Under the pieces are notes generated by a model. That model searched no databases. It was given only the letters and a program-made list of their open reading frames with translations, and was not told the origin of the DNA. 64,000 nucleotides of DNA. Source: Brachionus plicatilis. Its lineage: Eukaryota > Rotifera > Eurotatoria > Ploima > Brachionidae. Location: positions 475,769 to 539,768 of the forward strand of contig QEOQ01000274.1 of assembly GCA_010279815.1 (NCBI GenBank), read 5' to 3'. A program made the translations under genes and the position numbers. Of the stretch, positions 34,501 to 45,912 are shown piece after piece. Position 1 is the first letter of the stretch, and every line of letters begins with the position of its first letter.

Positions 34501-34632
34501 CATCTTTATTCTTTTTAAGAATCTTGTCACGTACATAATTCAATATATAAGCGACTCTTTTTATTATTATAGTCATCTTATCTTTAATAAAGAATTGGTT
34601 ATAACAATCTTTTTATTGTCCCATATTACATT
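34064..34632 (+). repeat. Possible LTR of gypsy element B
   Basis: TGTAACGATG at 34064 and ATATTACA ending at 34632 form short inverted ends, and the primer site follows four to five bases later. There is no second copy in the window to confirm it, and the left border conflicts with the coding-like stretch there. Confidence 0.35.
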
Positions 34633-34653
34633 ACATGGTAGCAGCGATAAGGG

Positions 34654-35454
34654 ATGGCCACCACAAGTCAGAGAGAAGCAATTAAAACGGTTGATCAGAG
34701 TTGGACAGCTGAGGTGAAAAGCAAGCTATTGATGAAATTCGACGCAAATGTGAAGAAGATAAAATATCTTCAACTAGAGATAGCAGGAAAAGGTTACGTG
34801 CTAGACTCTAATACACCTGTGTACTATGGAAGGAGTACAGCAAACGTCGAAAATTGGATTTCGATAGTATCTAATGGAATTAAAGCCGCTGGTGTCCCTG
34901 AAGACAAAAAACTTGCAGTAATCACTCCTTACGTGAAGGAGACGGCGTTAAGTACCTTGCTTAATTACCAGAAGAATTCAACAATTAAGACATTTGAAGG
35001 ATATTTAAAGTTACTATTAGAAAGAGATAATTCAAAAGCAAGGAAAGGAAAAATAAAATTGGAACTTTTTAAACTCAAACAAACAGGAGAGTTTGATAGA
35101 TTTTTATCCAAATTTCAGGAACTGGCTAATAAATCAAGTTTGGCTCAGGAGGATCTCATACTAATTTTTTCTAATGCATTAAAGCCGAAGTGTGCATTAG
35201 AAGTTGAAATTAGAGAACCTAAGACTATAGAAGAAGCTAACAAGATAGCAATAAAATTTGAAAAAAATTTGAAATTTATAAGTGGCTCCGTAAAGGAACA
35301 AAAATTAAATTATACTAGGAATTCTTTTAATAAGTAACAAAGTTTTGAGCCAAGAAATAATTTGAAAAGTTTCAAAAATGGGACAAGTAAAAAAAACGAA
35401 AAGTCCAAAAGATGTTATAATTGCAATAAGGTAGGACATATTGCTAAAGAATGC
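34654..35454 (+). pseudogene. Gag of element B, with CCHC knuckle
   Basis: 34654-35337 is a 227-residue Gag-like ORF with a capsid-type helical region (FDRFLSKFQELANKSS). It is followed, after a TAA at 35335, by a zinc knuckle CYNCNKVGHIAKEC at 35413-35454 and an immediate TGA. Gag and the knuckle are therefore separated by a stop. No readthrough signal could be seen, so decay is the simplest explanation. Confidence 0.8.
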
Positions 35455-35554
35455 TGAAAAATAAAAGAAAAATTTATAAGAGAATAAATTATGCAAGAAT
35501 AAACGACGAAGAAACTAATAATTTACCAAATGATACTGATGATGAAAAGATAAA

Positions 35555-37040
35555 TTGTGTATCACTCTTAGCAGATTCAACAAGTTTATAATGACCAATG
35601 GTCTAATAAATAAGAAAAATGTTGATAGGATAGTTTTTGATATAGGGGCCACAATGTCAATAATAGCAGAAGATTGCGCAATAAAAAATGGAATAAGATT
35701 TTGGCCTGATGAAACTAAGGTCAGACTTGCGGATGATAAGATAGTTGATGTGTGTGGGAAAACTGAAGCACTAGAAGTAAATATCGGAGGAATAATATGC
35801 GAATTACCTATGTTAATACTTAAGCGCAAAGAATACAATATTCTGTTAGGCATTGACTATTTCAACTTAACTGGAGCAGGAATTTTTCCAAAACAACGTT
35901 TGATTAAATACGATAAACACGAGTTAAATTTAAATAATTATGAAAAGATAGAAAATGAAATATTATATGTCGAGAATGATGAAGAATTAGATGATAATTT
36001 TAGCTTTGAATTTAAAAATTTACAATTAAAAGTAAAACCTGAGACAAATATCACAAAGGAATTCGAAAAAGATTTTAAAGACTTAAGCTTATTGATTAAA
36101 GAGAATCTTGCAAAAAAATATGAATATTTTAGAGGTGGTTGTAAAATTGGTCAATTTAAGATAAGATTAAAAGAAGATAAGATAGTATTTAAACAACCTT
36201 ACAGACATTCAGAGACAGAGAAAATAGAAATGAGAAAAGTAACAAATGAACTGATTAAATCTCGCATTATAAGGATTTCAGATTCTCCTTATTGTTCGCT
36301 ATTCTTCATGGTAAAGAAAAAGACGGAGGATTCAGACCGGTTATCGATTTTAAGGAATTGAACAAATTAACAGTTAGAGAAGACTGGCCAATACCAAGAG
36401 TTGAAGAATTATTGCACAGATTAAGAAATGCAAAAATATTTAGTACATGTGATGCGAAATCAGGATTTTTTCAAATTCATATCGAAAAGAGAAGTCAAAA
36501 AAATATACAGCTTTTAGTGATGGAACAAGGAAACTCGAATGGAACATGATGCTAATGGGAGTAACAAATGCTCCTATGGTTTTCTCCCGAATCATGCGTC
36601 AAATTCTGGGTGATCTGGAATTTGTGATTATATTTATTGAGGACATTTGTGTATTTTCAGTTAGCTTAAAAGATCATTTTAATCACTTAAAATTAGTAAT
36701 GCAAAGGATAAAGAAAGCAAATTTAAAACTAAATCCAGAAAAATGTAAATGGTTCTCAGAACGAATACAAATTTTAGGCCACATAGTCTCTTCAAAAGGA
36801 ATTGGAAAGGATGATAGAAAAATAGCAATTATAAGAGACCGAAAAGAGCCTAAAAATGTTAAACAGCTACAGCAATTTTTAGGAATATGCAATTATTACA
36901 GTAAGTTTATAAAAGAATTTGTAAAATTAACAGCTCCACTTTATAGCTTGACAAAGTCAGACCATAAATGGATATGGAATGCTGATTGTCAGTGTGCCTT
37001 TGAGGAACTTAAACGATTACTTACCTCAAAACCGAAATAA
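35555..37040 (+). pseudogene. Protease and reverse transcriptase of element B
   Basis: The retropepsin has FDIGATMSII (Asp-Ile-Gly-Ala, where D-T/S-G-A is normal) and ILLGIDYF. RT follows: fingers (FRPVIDFKELNKL, frame change near 36330), palm, and the catalytic motif, which reads FIED instead of YxDD, so the first catalytic Asp is replaced. A further frame change is near 36545. The connection region includes QFLGICNYYSKFIKEF. RNase H is only a C-terminal tail at 37040-37255 (VTDHSALTFLM, NNADYLSRP). A dead copy. Confidence 0.85.
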
Positions 37041-37255
37041 AGAATTTCGACACTTTTTAATAGGTGTACTATTTATTTTGGTAACTGATCATAGTGCACT
37101 CACATTTTTAATGAAAATTAAAGATCCAATGGGCCGCTAAGCAAGATTGAGTATTTATTTGTCACAATTTGATTTTGAAATTGTGCATCGAAAAGGAAGA
37201 CTGCATAATAATGCTGATTATTTAAGCCGACCAGTTTCGATAAGTAAAATATATT

Positions 37256-37780
37256 GATGGCGGCTAGTTCGAGGTTGGTCACTAAACCGTTTTTGTTTTC
37301 CAGGTGCCATGATTTAAAGACAAATTTGAATTCTTATAAATATTTTATTCTTCAATTTACAAAGAAAGACTTGCTCAGAAAAACAACAAAATCAAATATA
37401 TTTAAATAGAAAATAACATAACAAATTTGGAGCCATTTTCTATGACTTTAAGGATCTAACCATAGAATCAGTTTTATATTATAAATTAGACTGGCAACTT
37501 AAGTTCTAAGCTTAAGTTGCCAGTCTAGGACTTTTATTATTTTAATCAACAATTAAAAGCGCCAGCCGCTAACACTCCTCCTTCTTTAAAAACGATCAAG
37601 TCGTTTCCTGCCTGTCCAGTCGTACTACAGTATCCACCGAAAAGATTCGGCAGGCGATCTTCCGACTAGGACCCCTAACTTAACATGCATATAACACCAC
37701 ATACATTATTTTCTTTTAACCACGCGTGGATTTTTAAATTTACCGTAGACCACCACTTTGGTCCTACGCACTATGTCTCA
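37256..37780. other. Mixed region with a perfect 39-bp hairpin
   Basis: At 37489-37527 AGACTGGCAACTTAAG and its inverse form a near-perfect hairpin. Downstream, 37560-37690 is less AT-rich; on the minus strand it reads GGYCSTTGQAG ... then KEGGVL, and AAAGAAGGAGGAG just before TGTTAG could be a polypurine tract with an LTR edge, as in copia-type elements. I cannot choose between coding and LTR interpretations. Confidence 0.35.
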
Positions 37781-38295
37781 TTGTATTAAAAGACGATGCG
37801 GGAATTTCACCAACATTCAAAGTTGTTAAAAGTGATGATATTTCGACAATCAAAAGAGAAGATTGTACTAAAAAATCTTAAAGTTCTTACTGCCTGTGTT
37901 GTATGATCGACTGAATCAATTGTCTCTCTATCTTTATTCGAAGATAAAAAAGGAGAAATTCTTTCTTGTACAGTTTCTAAATGGGTGTAAAAATATTATT
38001 TTGATTTAAAAACAAAAGGTAAATGAATTTTTTTAAACAACAATCATGCAAATATGTTTTTTTGTGGATAAAAAGACAATATCTAACATGTATTACTAAT
38101 TATTTAAAATAAAAAAAATATTATAAATACGAATTGAAAATTTATATTTACCCTAAGACAAAAAAAATAACTTATATGAAAGTATTTGCTAAAAATCTTC
38201 TAAATCTAATTTTATTGGTTGGTCTAATCTGTAAATGCTCATTTGGATCCATTTACATGTTAGAAGAGACCACTTACTTTAATTAAGAAAGTGAC
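37781..38295. pseudogene. Two duplicated fragments of the mucin-like gene, in opposite orientations
   Basis: 37790-37990 resembles 30116-30320 (same orientation on +, so minus-strand coding), about 85% by eye. 38176-38290 on + encodes a signal peptide like that of the mucin-like protein (NLILL..LI.KCSFGS), ending in a stop within 40 residues. The two lie about 200 bp apart in opposite orientation, so this is a rearranged partial duplication, not a paralogous gene. Confidence 0.7.
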
Positions 38296-38533
38296 GAAAT
38301 TAGTTAACTGATCAAAAGAAATTTCGATTTAAATTGCTTTAAAATATTCAAATGACTTGATATTTGTTCATTGTGTTTTAAATTTAAAGATATTTGAAAA
38401 TTTTATCCAACAAACATTAAATTAATAAACTAAGAATGAACAAGAGTTTGATAATATAAATCAAAAAAACACATCTCAAGAATTTATTTCAAAAGAATTT
38501 ATAATTAAAAAAGACAATTGCATAAAATGATAC

Positions 38534-39732
38534 TTGACAGATGAAAATTACCCTGACGATTGTTTTTCAGAAGATTTAAACAATTTTAACGAAGTTTGGC
38601 CTTTAGAATCATTAACTGGAAAAATAGAATTAAAACCGATAGATAATCTAGATGCCAGTGAATATAAATGCTTCAAAGAATCTTTAGACTATATAAAAGA
38701 TAGATTCGCAATGAGTATAAAAGATATAACAAGGAGTAAAGTCGATAAACACGTAATTAGAACAACATACGAAGTCCGAATATTTTTAAGACCTTATAGA
38801 AAATCCTTAAAGGAAAGAGAGATATTTCAAGAAGAGATAAAGACAATGCTTGAAAATGATATTATTGAAATTTCAACATCACATGGTCTTCACCTGTGGT
38901 GTTAATACCTAAAAAAGATGGAAGTAAACGCTTTTGTGTAGACTATAGAAAGCAAAATAAAAAAACAATCACAGAATCTTGGCAATTACCAATAATCGAT
39001 GATATTCTTTCAAGGCTAAATGGTTAAACTTATTTTTCAACTTTAGACTTAATATCGGGCTACTGGGAAGTAGAAATGCACCCGGGCTCTAAAGAAAAAA
39101 CAGCATTTTCTATACCCGATGGACAATATAAATTTAAAAGACTTCCTTTTGGTTTGAAAAACGCTCCCGCCCAATTTAGTAGAATGATGTTTCGCATATT
39201 TGGAAATATGTCATTCTGTGAGGTTTATTTAGACGAAATCATTTTCCATTCAACAAATATTGTAGAACACAAGGAGCATATTAAATTGGTTGGAAAAGCA
39301 TTACGGGATAATGAATTAAAAATTAAGCCAAACAAATGTCTCTGGTTTGCAAGAAAAATCAAAGTGCTTGGATACGTAGTTACATCTTCTTCAATTGAGA
39401 TTGATCCGTATAAAACCCAAACAATTATAGGAAGAAAACGCCCTCAAAATCTTAAACAAGTTCAAGAGTTTTTAGGAGCAACAAATTACTATAGAGTTTT
39501 TATAAAGGACTACGCTAAAATTTCACAACCTTTAAATGTATTGCTTAAAAAAGATGTTAAATTCAAATCGGAAGTCGAACAGGAAAAAGCTTTTAACATG
39601 CTTAAAGAAACTCTTACATCTGAACCAATACTAAGACAACCTGATTTTAAGAAATTTATTTTGCACACAGATGCATCAGGATATGCAATGGGAGCTAACC
39701 TGTCTCAAATGGATAACAGTGGTAAAGAGTAA
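38534..39732 (+). pseudogene. RT and N-terminal RNase H of element C
   Basis: 38534-38905 gives the RT N-terminal region, then after a frame change near 38900 come KKDGSKRFCVDYRKQNKKT and LISGYWEVEM. A TAA is at about 39026. The palm reads LPFGLKNAPAQFSRMM and VYLDEIIFHS: YLDE instead of YLDD, so the second catalytic Asp is Glu. RNase H starts at about 39655 with LHTDASGYAMGANLSQ, then stops at 39730. A dead copy. Confidence 0.85.
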
Positions 39733-39734
39733 AT

Positions 39735-40800
39735 AAAATTTTTAACTAAACATACAGTTAACAAATAAATAAATAATCATAAAATTCGCCATGACCTCTT
39801 CCATTTTTTAGTCTTTTCTTTCCCAATCCAAGTTTCTTGTAAATATTTAAAAAATTCATCTAACTTGTTAAATACTCTAAAGACTTATCAATACTAGAAT
39901 GAATTTTCTTAAATAAATTTACGGGAACAGAAAGAGAATACCTGAACAGAAAAAATTTACGTGAACAAAATAATTTATTAATTAAAATCATGAAAAAGCC
40001 CGTTTTGTAAAGTAAATAATAATATTTTAGTCTTTTTTCCTTAATGGTCAATATATTTTATGACTTTTTGATTTGTGTAAATTTAGTCCACGTCCACCTT
40101 CAAAATATTTACCGCATAAAACGCATTTTACTGGATTACGCTTGTTACTAAGTATTTTTTCTACCGTTTCAACAGTGGACTCTGGTATTTGTGAATTTTC
40201 TTTGGCCAAAGATTCAAAAAAAGCTGCCTTTTTTTTAGTTTCACTTAAAGAACTTTGCTTTTGACGTCTTTGAAAATTGTTTATTCCAACACTTTCAAAT
40301 TCATCAGCATCAGCGTAACTATCATTACAGTCATCATCATTTTTAGCTGTACTGGAATGGGTCGTCGAAACTTCATGTTGTTTATACAACGTTTCATCAT
40401 CAGCTTCTTCGTCATCAGCTTCCTTATCGTTCTCTCTCTTTCTCTCTTGATCTAGACTCTCTCTCTCTTCTTCTTCAACTTCCTCATCACGTGCTGTGCT
40501 TATTAAAGAACCACAAATTGAACCAATGTCTGAACCAGATTCAGAAGCCGTTACAAAATCAAATACTTCTTCTTTGTTTATTTCAATTCCAAATTCGGAT
40601 TCAAAATCACATTATCTGGAAAATAAAAAAATTATATACTTTTAAATTATTAATGAGTGGACATTAGAAAAAATAGCTTACTTTTTCTTTTTACATGATT
40701 AAAAGTTTCAAAATAATTTTAACAAACTTATGAAAAAAATATTTATGTATTTTTATTTCTTTATTCTTTTAATTTTTTAGCATTGAATGTTAGGTGAACA
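39735..40800 (-). other. Insertion in element C with a C2H2-like finger ORF (40048-40616)
   Basis: The minus strand is open from about 40616 to 40048. It is acidic and Ser-rich with an Asp/Glu/Arg run, then RQKQSSLSETKKKAAFFESLAKENS, and ends with CVLCGKYFEGGRGLNLH ... H, a C2H2 finger. There is no ATG at its 5' edge. The finger resembles that ending the Merlin-like copy at 15268-16600, so this is probably a 3' exon of a related transposon. Confidence 0.5.
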
Positions 40801-40813
40801 AGAGCATTTTTAG

Positions 40814-41380
40814 GTGAACAGTCGAGGTTTATATGAACAAGAACTATATATTAAAGGTATTTTCGATAGAATAGCCATTGATCTTGTATTCGGCCTACCG
40901 TTAACTGAAGAAGTATTTCTCGGAGTCGTGGTAATAAGCGAATACCTAACCAAATATCCATACGTAGAACCTATTAAAAGTAAAACAGCTATTGAAATCA
41001 CTGATCACCTAAGGAAATTTATATGCATGTTTGGTCCTCCTAAGGTAATTCTTTCAGATCAGGGGACAGAGTTTAACAACGCTATCGTAGATAATCTTAT
41101 TGAAAGAATCGGCGCTGAGCATGTTGTTACATCAGCATACCATCCTAGGATAAACGGTCAGGTTGAGAGATTTAATGGAGAATTCGTTAAATTTTTAAGG
41201 CGACATTGTGAACAGAATACTGAAGACTGACCAAAATGGATACCGTATGTGATGCTAGCATAAAGAACTAGAGTCCATACATCAACATTATTCTCTCAAT
41301 TCGAGTTAATGTTCAGAAGAAAAATGAACGGATTTGGGAACTGGTCTTCTGTTGATTCAAAGTTTAAACTTTATATTTAA
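40814..41380 (+). pseudogene. Integrase core of element C
   Basis: DD35E residues are all visible: FDRIAIDLVFG, then VILSDQGTEF, then INGQVERFNGE. The N-terminal zinc domain is missing, lost at the foreign block. A TGA after 41228 and a further stop near 41260 end the frame. An isolated remnant. Confidence 0.85.
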
Positions 41381-41943
41381 AGTACATTTTTTTGATAAAG
41401 CTTAAAGAAAATGAATTATTATAAAGACTTCTTTTTTAAACTTCTATTAAATTTAATTGAAACTGATTTTGATTTAAAAATGAAGACAGAAGAAATTGAA
41501 ATTTTTCGCATACTTTAATAATTTCCTCTTATTTTTTATTTGAGATATTTTATATTTATATTTTTTACATTTTTTTAAAAAACTTTTTAACAATTAATAA
41601 TGAAAAAAATAAACCAAATGCTAAATTATTTCTTATTTATATTTATTTGCTTGATTTTGGTTTTTTTTAATGTAGATCATATGAATTTTTTTTAAGAAAA
41701 AAAATATTCACTTAATTCAAAATAAGTTAACTATTTGATCACTTTGTTGCAGTATTCTTTTTCTGAAACTTCAAGATACACTACTTCACTAGGAAACTTT
41801 AAGCTTCTTTCACTTGGGTTAAGACTAGCTCCTGTACGCATAAACCAATCAAGACCTAGCAGCCTATAACTGTCTTCATGATCGATTACTAAGAATTCGA
41901 TTTCGCATACATGACCTTCGATAATTAATTTTAATGCTACTGT
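41381..41943. other. AT-rich region with a minus-strand protease extension
   Basis: Mostly AT-rich. The minus strand from about 41930 to 41740 reads as a continuation of the element D protease, including the LLGLDW-like strand. Confidence 0.5.
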
Positions 41944-42792
41944 TTAACCATTTACTTTAACAATATTATTATCAGCCGCTTTAATTCTAATATCTGACTC
42001 CTTTACGGTTATTTTATTTCTTTCAACAAAATTTCTGCTTAATATTGAAGTTGTACATCCGCTATCAACCATAGTTAGTGTGACACCATCTATAGTTGCT
42101 GATATATATAAAAGGCTCCCTGTATCACATGTGTACACATATTCTGGATTTTCTTTCCGATTGTCTGAATCATTGTTAACTTCCTCAACCATATTAACCC
42201 TTCTTGTATTACGATATTGCTTATATTTATTGTTATTGTTATTTAGCCTACATTGTGAAATTGTATGACCTGGTTTTTTGCATCCGAAGCATATTAAGTT
42301 TTTCTTCAGCGCATTCTGGCTACTAAATTTTTCTTTTCAATTGTGGTCAAATTTCTGACCTCTAAATTTTGATACAAATTCTCTTCCATTTATGGATGGT
42401 TTCATAAAAGAATCCTTATTATTAAAATTTTTTTGTCTTGAATAGTTGACAACCGTGGGTTTGCTAAAATTGCTCAATCCTTTTGTAAAAACTCTTGCAT
42501 GCCGGATTGCATCATTTTTGATACTGGCCAATAGCTGAGCTCTTTCGAAAAGTAGCTCAAAAAGCAAATTCATAGTTTTTCCTGAATTTTGAACATTTTG
42601 GAGCCATTCCATTTGTTCGGCTTCTGTACAGCTTACCAATTCGCTGTCGTCATCTAATTTCTGGAATTCATTCTCAAATCACCCATTCTGTGTCTTTACT
42701 AAGTGTACAAGTTCTTGTACACTAAGTTTTTCAAGGAAATCTTTTAAAATGGGTACCATAAAAAATATCATCTTTTTATCGCTGCCACAAAT
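41944..42792 (-). pseudogene. Gag and protease of gypsy element D
   Basis: Gag-like ORF at 42337-42639 is followed on the minus strand by a CCHC knuckle (CFGCKKPGHTISQC, about 42248-42290), then 41944-42192 with a retropepsin active site (TMVDSGCTTSIL). A frame change separates them. No RT was found downstream, so the 3' part is missing. Confidence 0.78.
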
Positions 42793-43068
42793 TGTAACCG
42801 GTTTATAATAACCAATGTTTAATCTTTTAAAAAGCTTTATTTTAGATATTGAACGTTCTGAAGTTCTTAGAATGGAATTCTTATTTGTACTTAAATGCTC
42901 ATTTTCTTGACACGAGCTTATAATTAAGTCAAGATGTGAGCTTAGTGCTTAATGTATTTGTCAGCATTTCAAAGCGTCTAACTTCTGAGATACGTGACAA
43001 GTATAATTCTTACTTATTTTTGTGCATCAGTTGACAAGGTGATGAATAAGTGATTATTCAGGGTAACA
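42793..43068 (-). repeat. Probable 5' LTR of element D
   Basis: 276 bp; on the minus strand it starts TGTTACCC and ends GGTTACA. The primer-site-like TGTGGCAGCG follows at about 42781-42789. There is no second LTR to confirm it. Confidence 0.55.
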
Positions 43069-43293
43069 AATCAATATGAAAAAAGAAATAACAATCTACT
43101 GTGAGATCTAGGAAGCTTTGAAACAAAAAATGTTAAACAGAAATTCTGCAAACAATAATATGAATCTGATATTTTTAATTTTATTTTGTTTTTTAATTTT
43201 ATGTAATACTTTGTTTTCAAGAAAAAAAAAAAAAAAATTAATATTTATTCCAAATTTTTCCAAGAAAGAAAATTTTTTTAAACGATAAGAAGA

Positions 43294-43748
43294 TGTCATT
43301 TGCTTGGTATAACTTCTTATATAAATAAAATTTCTTGAAAACAAAGTCACTTTTTAATCTTTAAAGATGTCTTTTTTAAATATTGAAAGTTGATTGTGAA
43401 AACTTTATTTATTTGTTTAATCTTTTATTATAAATAAATGAACATGCCAGCTCAAAAAAAAAAAAAAATTTATTTTTAATGATGTAATTTAAAATATGTT
43501 TGTTTGTTTTTATTATTGTTTTTTTTTTTACTGGGCAGAAGGAGCTTCACTTCGAATGTGCAGTATGCGCTCTTTTCGAATGTTAGCTCGAAGCCTTTTT
43601 AAATTAATTTTTAAATAAATATAACTATTAAAAAAAAAAAAAAGCTCCCAAAAATGAGAAGTATATTCTACTTGGACTCACTGGCAAGTGAAATAAAATA
43701 TTCTTTTATTTATACTTGCTTGTATCACCCATTTGTTGGTGTGTCACT
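43294..43748 (+). repeat. LTR of family A, interrupted by low-complexity sequence
   Basis: It begins TGTCATTTGCTT and ends TTGGTGTGTCAC. Both ends match 618-858, in the same orientation. The middle (about 43450-43650) is an unrelated AT-rich insertion. The 200 bp before it resemble the 3' internal end of family A (540-617). Confidence 0.7.
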
Positions 43749-44499
43749 TACAAACTCTTCTCTCAAGCTTTCAAATAAATAAATTGTTAAATAACGGGTG
43801 TTCAAAAAAGGTCCGCCCGATTTTTGAATTAAAAAAAAATAGGGTTCTATTTTTTCAAATTTTCTAACATTTTACACACTTGTTCAAAATTTTATTCTGT
43901 TTACGAATATGAAAGTCTTTTTTTTCAAAAAATGAGACATCTACCTGATTGGTCAGCGTTCTTGACCACTACTAATGACCAAAATAATCCTCCAAATTTT
44001 TTTTTCAAATATACATGTTTTATATATTTTCTGAATCCATATTTAATGGTGATTAAAATGAGCTATTGGTCGTTTTAATGTGATAAACGGTTAAAAAAAT
44101 ATAAATAAAAATCTAATAAATACTAGGATTATCCAAAAATATGAAAAAAATGAATTTTTTTGATTTATTAAGCTTTGCTTTTGAACAGAATCATTTGGTT
44201 GTCTGATAACTTACATTTATATAAAAATTTCAATCATCTATCTAAATAATACCCGAATGTAAAAAAAAGTGTTCACCTTGAGTCTAAATCTATTGTCTAT
44301 TTAAAACATACACTTTTGTCTATATGAAAGGATTAAGTGTAAAATTTTTTCTTAGTTTTTTTTTGAAGTACCAGCTTTCTATATATCATTTTGAAGCAGG
44401 GAGAAAATGCTTTAATTTAATATGCAATACTTGATAGCTGCACTCTTTATTTTTCAAAAAATTCAAAAAATAAACAATTCATTTTTAAATGATTTTTAT
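43749..44499. other. AT-rich spacer with short repeats
   Basis: No gene. CATACACTT ... GGATTAAGTGTAAA at 44305-44340 resembles 17848-17882, just inside the Tc1-type element, and may mark an older relative. GGGTGTTCAAAAAAGGTCCG at 43797 could be a transposon end. Confidence 0.3.
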
Positions 44500-44945
44500 T
44501 TATAAAGATTATTTATGACAATAGTTTCCTTTAACTTTTTCGACCATAGCTTCACCTAATTCTTAACCTTCTAAAAATGATTGAATCCTCACTTTTATAA
44601 TCTGTCACTAATCGTAAAATTCTCAAATTAGTCTCATGTTTGTCTTTTTTTGGTTTAAATTATTCACCGTTTTTAATTCTAAGTTTATCTGAATCTACTT
44701 TATTTTATTCTCACCTGAATAATTATACAACTTTCAGAACAGTTAAATGTTTTCTAGTGTCTAATTGAATCTGACGATACCAAGACTCAACATGGTTATT
44801 TGTACGCGGTGGATTCAATTTGATTCGATCAAATAAGGACCATAAACTTGGACAAAATCTTAACTTATGTCTTTCTGAATTTGAGTTTTGTTTTAATATA
44901 CCGATATATGCCTTTTCAAAATAATCTAATCTTTATTGAATAAAC
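44500..44945 (-). pseudogene. C-terminal MULE transposase fragment
   Basis: The minus strand carries PPRTNNHVESWYRQI near 44800, matching the RTNNHLEG signature of the MULE at 24132-24668. Upstream (about 44850-44940) it reads in a compatible frame. Downstream are stops. Only this portion remains. Confidence 0.65.
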
Positions 44946-45689
44946 TTAGAAAACATTTTTTCTGGACTCTACGAATTAATAATTGTGACAGGTGTATTTT
45001 GTCATTTCTATATTTTGTCTTTCTATATTTTGTCATATCTACATTTTGTTTTTCTAAATTTTGTCTTCCTCCCAAACTTTTCGTTTTCTTCATTAAGTTC
45101 CTTAATAATTTCTAAATTTGCCCTTAGACTACACCTTTCTATAAAAAGATAGGGAAGCTTTTGAATTTTTTTTGATTAAGTTTTTTTAAATTGATACCAA
45201 AGTCAAAATAAAAGAAAAAAATCTAAAATCAAAAATCAATTTTAAGTATTGAAAAAATTGTAAATAATTAAGAAGGAACCTCATAATGGAGTCGATATAC
45301 TCACAAATCTAGATGGAAAACTTCGGTTGTATTCATATGCCAATCTGGAAATCAGTGGTCGTGAATAGTTAAGACTTTTCTAAAAATATTTTTCATTTAA
45401 ATGAGAGAGACGATCAAATATGGATTCAAATATTTTTCCAAACTCTAAGAGATCTGTGCTTTTGTTACGGAAAGGTAACTTATAGAATTTACAATAAGAA
45501 AAATTAGCTTTAAGATTGTGACAATTAAGAGAGGAAATAGAAAAATTATTTACTGACATACTTGTTTATTGGTTTTGGGTTTGAGAAGTTTGTACAGTTT
45601 GTTACCCACACTTTAAGCACTCACTCACTTGATGATCAACTCGTGTTTAAATCATATATAGAGAATACGTGACTATATTATTAATGTTA
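44946..45689. other. AT-rich intergenic region including one copy of a flanking repeat
   Basis: 45378-45480 is about 93% identical, by eye, to 47537-47641 in direct orientation. No gene was seen. Confidence 0.6.
45378..45480 (+). repeat. Direct repeat flanking the LINE ORF1 block (left copy; right copy 47537-47641)
   Basis: About 103 bp, containing GAGAGACGATCAAATATGG in both copies. Together the copies bracket the block 45481-47536. Confidence 0.85.
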
Positions 45690-45912
45690 TTAATATGTTA
45701 TTAATTAACACGCCTCGCAATACTTCTAGAATCAGAATGGAATCCTATTCTAGAAGATTCATTATTCCTAACGAGATACAGATGTCAACGCTATATATAA
45801 GAAACGAACACAATCCTTTTGAGAAGACATTATATTATATTATTATATTTTATTATATATATTTATATTATTGCAATAAACTATTAAACAACTATCCTTG
45901 TTATTCTTCCAG
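45690..45912 (+). repeat. Possible small LTR or promoter-like element
   Basis: It begins TGTTATTAATTAACACG, holds a TATATATAAG box and CAATAAAC, and ends near the LINE ORF1 stop. The composition recalls a copia-type LTR, but no element body follows. Uncertain. Confidence 0.25.

Larger units (their letters stand above)
34637..37255 (+). mobile_element. Ty3/gypsy element B, 3'-truncated
   Basis: The order is primer site TGGTAGCAGCG (34637 onward), gag, CCHC knuckle, protease, RT and the tail of RNase H. RNase H lacks its first half (junction near 37040), and integrase is absent. The element ends near 37255 and is followed by unrelated DNA. Confidence 0.85.
38534..41380 (+). mobile_element. Ty3/gypsy element C, interrupted fragment
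   Basis: It contains RT and RNase H (38534-39732), then a foreign block (39735-40800), then the integrase core (40814-41380). Gag and LTRs are missing. RT sequence differs from element B, so it is a separate family. Confidence 0.82.

Noticed and set aside
43796..43830. GGGTGTTCAAAAAAGGTCCG as a transposon end
   Set aside because: No inverse partner was found in the next several kb.
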